From Stieleria neptunia (lineage in GTDB: Bacteria; Planctomycetota; Planctomycetia; Pirellulales; Pirellulaceae): 64,000 nucleotides of DNA. The stretch is taken from assembly GCF_007754155.1 (NCBI RefSeq), contig NZ_CP037423.1, positions 5,762,567 to 5,826,566 on the forward strand, written 5' to 3'. Positions 46,034 to 53,467 of this stretch are shown one piece after another (positions within the stretch are counted from its first letter, which is position 1; every line of letters starts with the position of its first letter). Position numbers and translations under genes: made by a program. Below the pieces are notes generated by a model, which saw only the letters and a program-made list of their open reading frames with translations, did no database searches and was not told the origin of the DNA.

Positions 46034-46236
46034 GACGTGTGATGTGGGTAGGTGATTCTGGCGCGAGTGGTTTTGCGCTGGTCTCGCGGCGGCGAATACG
46101 CCGCTTCCATTGGGAGTGTCGCTGTCGTGGTGGTTTTGATCGCTACGCCTGTCCGGATCGCACAGGACTCCGACTGGCCCTGTCGCGTGTTCCAGAAAAG
46201 GGGGCGGCGTCAGTGATTGCTGACGCCGCTTTTTTT
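46002..46236 (+). ncRNA. Possible antisense small RNA opposite polymerase 5' end
   Basis: On the plus strand TTGCCG (46002-46007) and TAGACT (46025-46030) are 17 bp apart, a fair promoter. About 170 nt later a strong hairpin followed by seven T (46204-46236) could terminate the transcript. It would overlap the leader and first codons of the polymerase gene. No conserved RNA family recognised; the hairpin may instead serve the minus-strand operon. Confidence 0.35.
46204..46236 (+). terminator. Intrinsic terminator hairpin
   Basis: GCGGCGTCAG (46204-46213), six-base loop, CTGACGCCGC (46220-46229), then T7 on the plus strand. On the minus strand it follows the DUF1580 stop (46248), with a weaker CCCCTTTT tract. 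Confidence 0.85.
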
Positions 46237-46247
46237 ATGCGCTGGCC

Positions 46248-46457
46248 TCACTCGTTGATCGCATCGAGAAAGCGTGTGAGCGCCTGCCGACTGGTGACGG
46301 TGTTGCGGCCGCCGATGCGGAGCGTCTCCAGCTTCTTGCCTTTGAGGCCGCGGTTGGCCCATCGCCATAGCGTGCTGACGTTCGGCCGGTTGGGCAGCTC
46401 CTTGGCCGCCTGAGACATCGTGAGAATGTCCTCGGTGAGCAGGTCGGTGGACTTCAT
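46248..46457 (-). CDS. DUF1580-type small DNA-binding protein
   Basis: 69 residues. TMSQAAKELPNRPNVSTLWR then WANRGLKGKKLETLRIGGRN and TSRQALTRFLDA form the DUF1580 pattern: a helix-turn-helix resembling MerR/excisionase proteins, known to me mainly from planctomycetes. The ATG overlaps the previous stop (ATGA). It may be an excisionase or regulator of the polymerase gene; its position between integrase and polymerase would suit either. Confidence 0.75.
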   Translation of the reverse strand: MKSTDLLTEDILTMSQAAKELPNRPNVSTLWRWANRGLKGKKLETLRIGGRNTVTSRQALTRFLDAINE

Positions 46458-46669
46458 GCGTCACCCCCGTCGGTTTTCGCATCCGCTGCGTTGATTTCAT
46501 GGCGGATGCGAGCGAGCGAGCGCCGGCTGTAGATCGGCGTTGTGTCGGCCATGCCGGCCGGCCTGATGTCAGGGCACGAATCGATTACGTCTGTGACGCG
46601 GTCCAGGGGCTCGCCGAGTAGCTCGGAAATCCTCGCTGGTGTTAGGAAGTGTACGGCCTGTTGCTGCAT
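46454..46669 (-). CDS. Small helix-turn-helix protein
   Basis: 71 residues from ATG 46669; GGAGG precedes by 8 nt, which overrules the longer frame to 46924. Contains LTPARISELLGEPLDRVTDV and PIYSRRSLARIRHEIN, the shape of a small HTH protein. Coupled to the DUF1580 gene. No family. Confidence 0.65.
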   Translation of the reverse strand: MQQQAVHFLTPARISELLGEPLDRVTDVIDSCPDIRPAGMADTTPIYSRRSLARIRHEINAADAKTDGGDA

Positions 46670-46724
46670 TGCTTCGCCTCCAGGAATGAGTGATGGGGTA
46701 CACCATTCGTCCCAGCGGCGCAAG

Positions 46725-46768
46725 AAAAAAACCGATTCACCGTGGTTTGCAGGGTGAATCGGTTTTTT
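46725..46768. terminator. Bidirectional intrinsic terminator
   Basis: A 16-bp stem AAAAAACCGATTCACC / GGTGAATCGGTTTTTT with a short loop (46741-46753). It has A-runs and T-runs on both sides, so works for either strand; on the minus strand it ends the HTH gene (46797-47525). Confidence 0.88.
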
Positions 46769-46796
46769 CGTGGCGATAGCGTGGCGATAGCGCCGG

Positions 46797-47525
46797 TCAG
46801 AGCCGCCGCCGCTGCGGCAGGCCTTCCGATGCGAGGTCGCGTTGCTGCTGTCGCTCCAGCTCCTTGATCTCATCGATCCAGAGATCCTCGCCGTCCTCCC
46901 CAGGTTCGATGCCGCATAGGTCATCGCGGTATTCCATCACTTTGGGCGCCGTCGCCACGACGAAGTTCTGTCGCCAGTACTCAGCCACTACGCTCGACCG
47001 CGATACCTGGGCCTCATCGGCTAGCTCGCGTTGGCTTTTGGCCGGCCGGCCCTTCGTCAGGCGTATACGCACGGCTGCTACGTTCAGACGCTCCACGATC
47101 TCCTCTCGCGAGAGTCGCTTCCGCGGCTCGTGCGACCGCGGCTCGTACGACCGTGCTCGCTCCGCCAGCCGAAGCAATTTCATGGCGGCCGCATGGTTGA
47201 TCTGGCGAATTGCTGTGATCCGACGACCAATCGAGCCCGGCTCCCCTTCGTCGCGATCAGGCAATGCCCGCTCGAGCGTCGCTCGGTCGCTATCGGCATC
47301 GAGACCGGCCACCTGGAGGATGTCACGGCCATCGACAATGGTCGTACCGGACTCTGGACGATCGAGCAACGCAGAGTAGCTACCCGGAGCCGGGTGCCCG
47401 TCATAGATGCTCTTGCGGTCGCACCACAAAAAAGTGATCTGCATAAGCCTGTCGGCCGCCTGCCTGGCACAGTCGCAAATTTTCCGCGACACGTGGTCAA
47501 CGAGTAAATTGCCGTCATCATTCAT
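46797..47525 (-). CDS. Putative HTH regulator of the prophage
   Basis: 242 residues. Mid part EEIVERLNVAAVRIRLTKGR then KSQRELADEAQVSRSSVVAEY is a helix-turn-helix with a winged look; C-terminal part acidic (EPGEDGEDLWIDEIKELERQ). It is the only sizeable regulator-like gene between integrase and replication genes, so it is the best candidate repressor/activator. No family match; no CI-like peptidase domain. Confidence 0.6.
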   Translation of the reverse strand: MNDDGNLLVDHVSRKICDCARQAADRLMQITFLWCDRKSIYDGHPAPGSYSALLDRPESGTTIVDGRDILQVAGLDADSDRATLERALPDRDEGEPGSIGRRITAIRQINHAAAMKLLRLAERARSYEPRSHEPRKRLSREEIVERLNVAAVRIRLTKGRPAKSQRELADEAQVSRSSVVAEYWRQNFVVATAPKVMEYRDDLCGIEPGEDGEDLWIDEIKELERQQQRDLASEGLPQRRRL

Positions 47526-47565
47526 CGTAGAAATCCAAAAAAGGGTGAGTGCATGATACCTAAGT

Positions 47566-47584
47566 TTGTCTCACGGGGAGACAC
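47566..47584. repeat. Degenerate lone copy of the dyad motif
   Basis: TTGTCTCACGGGGAGACAC, a variant of the GTCTCAC-N-GTGAGAC family, lies just after the integrase stop (47587 region) and upstream of the HTH gene start (47525). Confidence 0.6.
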
Positions 47585-47586
47585 GC

Positions 47587-48768
47587 TCAGCCGATCGACG
47601 GCGCCCGCTTGGCCGCCTCGATTGCCACGGCTTCACTCAGCTTCGCGTAGTGCTCCGTCATCGACGGGCGACTGTGCCCCAACAGTGCCTGGGCGTATTC
47701 GACACCAAGCGCTTCGCGTACCACACTGGCGGCCGTGTGGCGAAGCTGATACGGATACCAGTGATCGGTCCCGGCTTTCTTTGCGGCTCGCTGGATCGCA
47801 TGTCGGTAGCTGGATGCGTCGTAGCGGTCACGCGGCAGTTTTTTTGGGTTGGCTTTCTTCCGGGACACCTGCGACGGCTGAACCTTGGTTTTGCGATTCT
47901 TCCGCAATTGCGCGTTACGCCATTCCACGGCCTCTTTTGGCGAGAAGCAAAACGCTTCGGGCTCGCGTTTCATGTACGGGATCAACGCCAACTTGGCATC
48001 GCCAACAATCGGAACTCCTTTCGTTTTGCCACGGTGTGCCGTTTTGTGGCTCGATGGGCGGTAGATCCATTCGGTCCCGTTTTGATCGATATCACAGGGA
48101 CGCATCTTGCAAACCTCAGATGGTCGCATCCCGGTCGCGGCCTGAATGCGAACCATTGCTTTGATGATCGGGCTGAGATGCTGAGCGGTTAGCCGTACCG
48201 CCTCGATGTCCACCGCTGTAACAGGATTTGATTCCTTGGCGGTAGTTTGCCCGTACCTCAGCGGCTCAAGCGACTGGAGAGCAACCAATTGATCAGGCTT
48301 GATTAGCTCGCGGCTGACTCCGTGTCGGAAGATCGCGACCACGTTTCGGGTCTGGCGATTCACGTACGATCGGCAGTTGCCGGATTTCACGAACAACTCG
48401 CGGACGTCCGAAAGTTTTCGCGGCCCAAAGTCGGCTGCGGGTTCGTTGCCGTACTCGTCTTCCAGCAACTGGCAAAGATTTGTGAACCTCTCCAGCTCTT
48501 GCTTGTTGTTGGCATACTTGGTTTTGACGTGTTCCCTGACTTCACCCGTGACGCAACGAACTGTGATCACGGAATCGACCTGACGCTCGGGTTGTTCCGG
48601 TGGTGACGCCATTCCGTTGGCGATGTACTCGGCAACGAGCGCGTGATAGCGTGCCTGGGCCTCAACCGAATCGTGTGGCCCTAAGTAGTAGTTGCGACCG
48701 CAGAACGTGACGACAGACTGGCCGCTGACGTGGTACCGCATCGACGGTACACCCTTTTTGCGTGGCAT
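47587..48768 (-). CDS. int: Tyrosine recombinase (phage integrase)
   Basis: 393 residues. Catalytic domain from about residue 180: Arg I in TGMRPSEV (R215), a Lys in HKTAHRGKTKG (242-248), box II YPYQLRHTAAS (R343), ALLGHSRP (H365), and the nucleophile in TEHYAK (Y374). The His normally three residues before the second Arg is Tyr340 here. The N-terminal 170 residues include an SAM-like core-binding domain and arm-binding region. Next to attR and co-directional with tRNA-Asp, as expected for tRNA-site integrases. Start at ATG 48768. Confidence 0.95.
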   Translation of the reverse strand: MPRKKGVPSMRYHVSGQSVVTFCGRNYYLGPHDSVEAQARYHALVAEYIANGMASPPEQPERQVDSVITVRCVTGEVREHVKTKYANNKQELERFTNLCQLLEDEYGNEPAADFGPRKLSDVRELFVKSGNCRSYVNRQTRNVVAIFRHGVSRELIKPDQLVALQSLEPLRYGQTTAKESNPVTAVDIEAVRLTAQHLSPIIKAMVRIQAATGMRPSEVCKMRPCDIDQNGTEWIYRPSSHKTAHRGKTKGVPIVGDAKLALIPYMKREPEAFCFSPKEAVEWRNAQLRKNRKTKVQPSQVSRKKANPKKLPRDRYDASSYRHAIQRAAKKAGTDHWYPYQLRHTAASVVREALGVEYAQALLGHSRPSMTEHYAKLSEAVAIEAAKRAPSIG

Positions 48769-48789
48769 AGTAGAAAGCCTTCTGCTGGG

Positions 48790-48815
48790 ATTCTTGATAT
48801 CGATTTATCAAGAAT
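48790..48815. promoter_or_regulatory. Possible integrase arm site, right end
   Basis: Inverted repeat ATTCTTGATA-N6-TATCAAGAAT, 69 bp from attR and 22 bp before the integrase start. Same half-sites as 23130-23154 at the other end. May bind integrase, or autoregulate int. Confidence 0.6.
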
Positions 48816-48883
48816 GCTTCCGGAGACAGGCTGCACGCCGAAGTGGCGGTTACGCTAAGTCGCGTATCGACCAAGAGTTAAGA

Positions 48884-48928
48884 AAGCGACGCGGACGGGA
48901 CTCGAACCCGCAACCTCCGGATCGACAG
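48884..48928. other. attR: 45-bp repeat within tRNA-Asp
   Basis: Identical to 22949-22993. It covers the 3' half of the tRNA from the anticodon loop through the acceptor stem, so integration restores an intact tRNA. Confidence 0.93.
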
Positions 48929-48960
48929 TCCGGGGCTCTAACCAATTGAGCTACCGCGCC
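48887..48960 (-). tRNA. tRNA-Asp (GTC)
   Basis: 74 nt without encoded CCA. Acceptor stem GGCGCGG/CCGCGTC (one G-U pair), anticodon stem CCGGA/TCCGG with loop CTGTCGA giving anticodon GTC, T-arm GTTCGAGTC, discriminator G. Its own terminator lies at 22916-22946, separated by the prophage. Confidence 0.97.
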
Positions 48961-49273
48961 GAAGTTTGGTTCGCAAAATCTTGCGTTCCATCCTTCGTGG
49001 ATGCGGGATTATATCGATGGTCGATCCCGCCGCAAGACCATGCTTCGGCTCATTTGCAGATCTTTCTTTAACCTTCTGGGTCGGATTGTTTTGACTGGTC
49101 CCATTTTGCCAAAAAAAACACGCTCGGGACGATTCGGATTTCTGCCCATCCGTCAAATTTTGTGCTTCAGCGGTTGCTGGAGACCTAGCGTTTTTACGGT
49201 GGATTGCGTTTCGAGACGCAAAAATCCGCGTGCCATTTTCGATTTCCCGTTCACATGCCCCAAAATCGTCGCC
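48961..49273. other. Intergenic region, divergent promoter space
   Basis: 313 bp between the tRNA (minus) and a small plus-strand gene. Contains TTGTTTTGACTGGTCCCATT (49087-49106) with a TTGACT -35-like element, but no convincing -10. No gene seen. Confidence 0.5.
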
Positions 49274-49450
49274 ATGTTTTTTAGCTTTCACCCGCCTTTT
49301 CTGGCCTCCGCCGGCGACTTGATCCGTGACGTCGGCAACGAATTGATCACGTATTCCAACCAGATGACCACCACACACTGGGGAATTGTCGCCGGATGCG
49401 CCGTCGCTTTCGGCTTTTTGTGCTTGAAGGGCAGCGGTGTAAACCGATAA
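49274..49450 (+). CDS. Small membrane protein
   Basis: 58 residues from ATG 49274. One membrane helix near the C-terminus (HWGIVAGCAVAFGFLCL) preceded by a polar region (SAGDLIRDVGNELITYSNQM). The upstream open frame has poor composition, so this start is preferred. Short proteins of this shape occur beside tRNA and housekeeping genes in planctomycetes, as far as I recall. Function unknown. Confidence 0.5.
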   Translation: MFFSFHPPFLASAGDLIRDVGNELITYSNQMTTTHWGIVAGCAVAFGFLCLKGSGVNR

Positions 49451-49561
49451 CAGCTTGGCGACGTAGAATCACGAGAGATCCCGAGTCATTTGTTGGACCC
49501 GACTTTCGACCGGTCCGGTCGGCCCACCACCCGGCGAGCCCCTTCGCACGGAGAACTGGAA

Positions 49562-49888
49562 ATGCCACTTTTTGAAATTGAAACCAACTCCCATATCATC
49601 ATCACTTGGGCAGAGAACGAAGATGCCGCTCGTGATGTGGTCCATGACGCCTATCCCCATGACGAGGTTGTCCGGCTGACCAAACGGCCTCGCGACACCT
49701 GGGTCATCAGCAAAGGCGCTCTGGGCCTGACCAATACCACGCTGGATCCGTGCATGGTCGCTCGCGAATGTCTGAATCGATCGGCCGGCGACAAGGTCAA
49801 TGCGATTCGTTTGTACCGAATGGAAACCGGCAGCGATCTCGATCAGGCTCGCAAAATGATCGAATCGAACATGGTCATGGGCTGGTAG
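49562..49888 (+). CDS. Small protein with L7/L12 C-terminal-like segment
   Basis: 108 residues from ATG 49562. The end, DKVNAIRLYRMETGSDLDQA then RKMIESNM, resembles the ribosomal L7/L12 C-terminal domain signature (IxxYRexTGxxLxxAK). The first 60 residues (ETNSHIIITWAENEDAARDV) look like a separate small alpha/beta unit. Ends inside the 3' end of the convergent PfkB gene (14-bp overlap). Confidence 0.65.
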   Translation: MPLFEIETNSHIIITWAENEDAARDVVHDAYPHDEVVRLTKRPRDTWVISKGALGLTNTTLDPCMVARECLNRSAGDKVNAIRLYRMETGSDLDQARKMIESNMVMGW

Positions 49889-50789
49889 CGAAAGCCAGGC
49901 CACCGAGCCGCCGGGCATTTTCCGACGCCACACGTGCGGCGAGTTCTGCGGCTTGGCGTGTTCCATGCCCCCGCACGTAGCCGTGCAGGAATGCGCCGTG
50001 ATAGGTGTCTCCACAGCCCGTCGTGTCGATCGCCAATTCCGGCGAAATCGCCGGCTGGTGAAAACCCGATCCCTCTCGCTCGACCCAGGCACTTCCCGCC
50101 GCCCCGTCGGTGACGGCGACGATCTCGCAATCGAGGTCCTCCATCAGCGACTCGGCCAACTCCATTGCCGGGCGACGACGCTCGGAATCAGACGGCGGTT
50201 GCAGATGCGATTCGGCAAATTGCCGCGCGACGATCACCAGATCGGCGGCGCGGAGCATCGGCAAAATTTCGGGGCGATAGCGGTATGCCCCACCATCGAA
50301 TGAAATCTTGACTCCGCTTTCTCTGGCAACGCGAATCGCCTGCAGACAAACATCGCCATGCCGTCCATTGAAATGCAGGACGCGGGATCGCGCGATCAGC
50401 TGTTCGATTTGCGGCGTCCACTGCAACCGTTCGCACGCCGAGCCGGGCGAAAAGACGATCGTCCGCTCGGCGGATTGTCTTTCGGACCAGATCGAAGCGA
50501 CCGAACTGGTTGTGCCCGCCGATCGGACGATCGCTTGCGTGTCGACGCCTTCAATGTTCAGTGCCTGCAGGATTCGAGTTCCCGCCGCGTCCTCGCCAAG
50601 GGAATCGATCAGCGCGGCGCTGGAACCCAGTCGTGCCGCGGTCGCCATCGCGACGGTGATCCCACCGCCGATGCCCTCAAGGTGTCGTTCGGCCTGGACG
50701 ACGGAACCGGGTTGCGGCAGCGCGTCGACCAGCATCAGGCTGTCCCAAACGGAGACGCCGATGCCGACGATGTCCATTCGCTGACTCAT
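49875..50789 (-). CDS. PfkB-family carbohydrate kinase
   Basis: 304 residues from ATG 50789, which overlaps the preceding stop (ATGA). Features of the ribokinase/PfkB fold: EGIGGGITVAMATAARLG near residue 35 and the C-terminal signature DTTGCGDTYHGAFLHGYVRG with catalytic Asp and anion hole. Sugars, nucleosides or deoxysugars are typical substrates; the coupled Gfo/Idh/MocA dehydrogenase suggests a shared sugar pathway. Exact substrate open. Confidence 0.88.
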   Translation of the reverse strand: MSQRMDIVGIGVSVWDSLMLVDALPQPGSVVQAERHLEGIGGGITVAMATAARLGSSAALIDSLGEDAAGTRILQALNIEGVDTQAIVRSAGTTSSVASIWSERQSAERTIVFSPGSACERLQWTPQIEQLIARSRVLHFNGRHGDVCLQAIRVARESGVKISFDGGAYRYRPEILPMLRAADLVIVARQFAESHLQPPSDSERRRPAMELAESLMEDLDCEIVAVTDGAAGSAWVEREGSGFHQPAISPELAIDTTGCGDTYHGAFLHGYVRGHGTRQAAELAARVASENARRLGGLAFATSP

Positions 50790-51820
50790 CCTTGATCGAT
50801 CGGTTCTTTTGTACCGCTGGCGACCGACGCCGACGCGGCCAAGCACATCGCCACCGACCAGCGCCCGTCTTGGGCGGTGCAATGCAGCGGGCGGCCGGAT
50901 TGAATCGCCTCGGCGACGCGAACGATCTGGTCTTCCAGTTCGAACAGCTCCCCGGTCGGCTTTTCGATCGGCACATCGACCACTTCGTTGCCGTCAAACG
51001 CACGCAACTTGAACGTCGGGTGTCGGGTCCGGTCCATCGCCCCGCTCCAGGAAGCCCACAAGGCGCCTTTGCTGCCGGTGACCTTGGCGGTTTGATGGTG
51101 TTCAAAGGCGCTAAGGGTTTGTGAGACGACGGCGTAGGCGTCGCCGGCAAAGTGCATGATCGCACTGAAGTTGTCTTGCAATTCGGGACGCTCCGGATCT
51201 CGAGAATTGGCCGTCGCATAAACCGACTGGGGCGTGCCTGCCGATTCCAAGTACCAGCGTGCGAGATCGAAGAAGTGGATCGGTTCTTCCAAAATCCAGT
51301 TTCCGACCCGATTGATGTCGTAGCGCCAACCGCCCGCACCTTGGCGATACGGGTTTCGGGAAAGTTCGACCAGACAGTACTGGGGCGTGCCGAGGAACCC
51401 GTCGTCGATCATTTCCTTGACCTTGCCCCACATCGACGACAGTCGCAGTTCGTGACCGACGCACAGCAACCGATCGTGCGATTGGGCCGATGCGATCATC
51501 GAATCGCATTGGTCCAGGTTGATGCCCATCGGTTTTTCGAGCAACAGGTGCTTGCCCGATTGAAGCACCGCCGTGGCGACTTCGTGGTGCAGATGGCTGG
51601 GGACGACGACATCGATCACGTCTAAGTCGTCGCGTGCGAGCAAGGCGTGATAGTCCGTCGTGACGAAGGCGTCGGGATACGCCTGGGACGCATCGGACGC
51701 CGTCGACTCACTGTGTGCGGCGATCCCGATCAGCTGGGCGTTGTGTGCTTTGGTGATCGCATCGGCGTGGTGTTTTCCCCAAGCGCCGAAACCGATCAAT
51801 CCATATCGAACCAGGTTCAT
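50786..51820 (-). CDS. Gfo/Idh/MocA-family oxidoreductase
   Basis: 344 residues. NAD(P)-binding Rossmann start NLVRYGLIGFGAWGKHHADA, the family motif LLEKPMGINL with catalytic Lys, and WILEEPIHFFDLARWY in the C-terminal domain. Cytosolic (no signal), acting on sugars or inositols. Translationally coupled to the PfkB kinase. Confidence 0.92.
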   Translation of the reverse strand: MNLVRYGLIGFGAWGKHHADAITKAHNAQLIGIAAHSESTASDASQAYPDAFVTTDYHALLARDDLDVIDVVVPSHLHHEVATAVLQSGKHLLLEKPMGINLDQCDSMIASAQSHDRLLCVGHELRLSSMWGKVKEMIDDGFLGTPQYCLVELSRNPYRQGAGGWRYDINRVGNWILEEPIHFFDLARWYLESAGTPQSVYATANSRDPERPELQDNFSAIMHFAGDAYAVVSQTLSAFEHHQTAKVTGSKGALWASWSGAMDRTRHPTFKLRAFDGNEVVDVPIEKPTGELFELEDQIVRVAEAIQSGRPLHCTAQDGRWSVAMCLAASASVASGTKEPIDQG

Positions 51821-51900
51821 TGTGTGTTTGTATTAGGGAGGAATGCGTTGGAAAGTAAAATACCGACGCGGCGGACGATCGGTGGCGGTAACCGAGGAAG

Positions 51901-53220
51901 TCAGACGTTCTCAATTTCGTAGCCGGAGCGATAATTTCGAGACATCAAACCGTTTGCTTCTTCGTCGCTGACGACACGTTCCGATTCGGCGTCCCATCGG
52001 ACGGTGCGGCCCAACCGCAAGGCCAGGTTGGCCAGGTGGCAAGTCGTCAACACGCGGTGGTGCGTGTTGATATCGGAAATCGGCGTGTCACGTGTCTTCA
52101 GGCAATCGACGAAGTTTTGCATGTGCGACGTCGGTTGCCTACCTCGATACAACTTTGTGATCGCATCGTCGTCGAGCGGTTGGTCTTTCAACGCGTTGAC
52201 CGGGATGCCTTCCAACGTCCCGCGATTGACGAAGAACCGTCCGCGGTCGCCTTCAAAGGTGATTCCATTTCGCTTCGAATCGATCTGCATTTCGATGCCG
52301 CCGGGAAAGTTGCAGGTCACCGAGAACTCGATGGGGGTGTTGTACATGTCACTTCTGGTGGGCATCCCGGCTTGGAGCGGTTGATTCATCGTGGCGGTTC
52401 CGCCGACCGAGATCGGTCCACCGTCTTCTTGGCCGATCGCCCATTGCGCGATATCCACGTGATGGGCACCCCAATCGCACAACTGGCCGCCGGCGTATTC
52501 GAACCACCAACGAAACGTGCGGTGCGTCCGCTGGGGGATGTACTCGGTCAGCGGAGCCGGGCCGAGCCAGCGTTCCCAATTAAGCGACGCGGGTGGCGAG
52601 GTGGAGGCGAACGGGCCTCCCTTCCATCCGGGGCCCAGTCCGATATGGATGCGTCGCAGTTGGCCGACGCGGCCGTCGCGAACCATCACGATCGCTTTCA
52701 AAAATCGCTGGTCATATTCGCTCCGTTGCTGCGTCCCGACTTGGAACACGCGGCCGGTTTCCTGTGCGACAGCGCGCAACCACTGGCCTTCTTGGATCGT
52801 CACGGCGACGGGTTTTTCGCAATACACGTCTTTGCCTGCCCGCATCGCTTCGATGGCAATTTTGGCATGCCAGTGATCCGGGGTGGCGATCAGCACCGCT
52901 TCGATCGAAGGGTGATCCAGGACGCGACGGTAGTCTTCCACGATCGTCGCTTTGCCGCCGCAGATTTTTTGGTTCGCAAAGTCGGCGGCGACCGAATCGA
53001 GTTCACAGATCATTGGGATGTCGCCCAGCGAAGCGGCTTGGGTGCCGATCGCAATGCCGCGGCCTTGTCGTTTGGTTTCCGGTTGCCAGCCGGCGCCGAT
53101 CAACCCGAAACTCGGACGATCATTTTTCGCCGCAGTCGCATTGCCCGTTTGGTAGGCAACCGTGGTGGCCGCGATGCCGGATGCACAGCGTGCCAGAAAA
53201 GTTCGCCTGGTCGTTGACAT
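51901..53220 (-). CDS. Tat-exported Gfo/Idh/MocA-family oxidoreductase
   Basis: 439 residues from ATG 53220 (MSTTRRTFLARCASGIAA), a Tat signal; the frame runs to 53487 only because the upstream dispersed repeats are open. NAD(P)-binding GLIGAGWQPET, CEKPVAVTIQEGQ with the catalytic Lys, and a planctomycete-type C-terminal domain (GGQLCDWGAHHVDIAQWAIG, GIEMQIDSKRNGITFEGDRG). Such exported members are expanded in this phylum. Confidence 0.92.
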   Translation of the reverse strand: MSTTRRTFLARCASGIAATTVAYQTGNATAAKNDRPSFGLIGAGWQPETKRQGRGIAIGTQAASLGDIPMICELDSVAADFANQKICGGKATIVEDYRRVLDHPSIEAVLIATPDHWHAKIAIEAMRAGKDVYCEKPVAVTIQEGQWLRAVAQETGRVFQVGTQQRSEYDQRFLKAIVMVRDGRVGQLRRIHIGLGPGWKGGPFASTSPPASLNWERWLGPAPLTEYIPQRTHRTFRWWFEYAGGQLCDWGAHHVDIAQWAIGQEDGGPISVGGTATMNQPLQAGMPTRSDMYNTPIEFSVTCNFPGGIEMQIDSKRNGITFEGDRGRFFVNRGTLEGIPVNALKDQPLDDDAITKLYRGRQPTSHMQNFVDCLKTRDTPISDINTHHRVLTTCHLANLALRLGRTVRWDAESERVVSDEEANGLMSRNYRSGYEIENV

Positions 53221-53249
53221 GGTGGGTGGTGTTTGAGGAGGGAGGTTGG

Positions 53250-53363
53250 GTGGCGTAAGCTTCCAGCTTGCGATCCCCTGGAGCAACGCTCCAGCCGACA
53301 AGCAAGCACAACACGCAAGCTGGAAGCTTACGCCACGGATCGCAAGCTGGAAGCTTACGCCAC
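53250..53363. repeat. Three copies of the dispersed palindromic repeat
   Basis: GTGGCGTAAGCTTCCAGCTT at 53250-53272, and two copies in reverse orientation (CGCAAGCTGGAAGCTTACGC) at 53314-53336 and 53341-53363, the pair in tandem. They lie in the divergent gap between the Gfo gene and the TauD-like gene. Confidence 0.8.
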
Positions 53364-53467
53364 TGGCAATAGTGTAACACTGACGGGGCGGCATCGGGTA
53401 AGCTGTTGCTTCGAGCGGCTTGATTGCTGCCCCGCCCCCCTCTCCTCCCTTCATTGCACCGGTATTC

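Larger units (their letters stand above)
22949..48928. mobile_element. Temperate siphovirus-like prophage in tRNA-Asp
   Basis: Bounded by identical 45-bp direct repeats (22949-22993 and 48884-48928) of the tRNA-Asp 3' half, with a tyrosine integrase adjacent to the right repeat. It encodes a lambda-like head module (terminase, gpW-like, portal, protease, capsid) and a long-tail module (tube, frameshifting chaperone, tape measure). About 25.9 kb, small for a siphophage. Almost all genes point leftward. No endolysin, holin or CI-like repressor was recognised. All structural frames are intact, so the element may be functional; excision has not been shown. Confidence 0.92.

Noticed and set aside
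46039..46413. 124-codon plus-strand frame next to the polymerase gene
   Set aside because: It reads through a strong intrinsic terminator at 46204-46236 and across the DUF1580 gene; unlikely to be translated.
52036..53217. 393-codon plus-strand frame over the Tat-exported Gfo/Idh/MocA gene
   Set aside because: Shadow frame; the minus-strand product has a Tat signal and family motifs.
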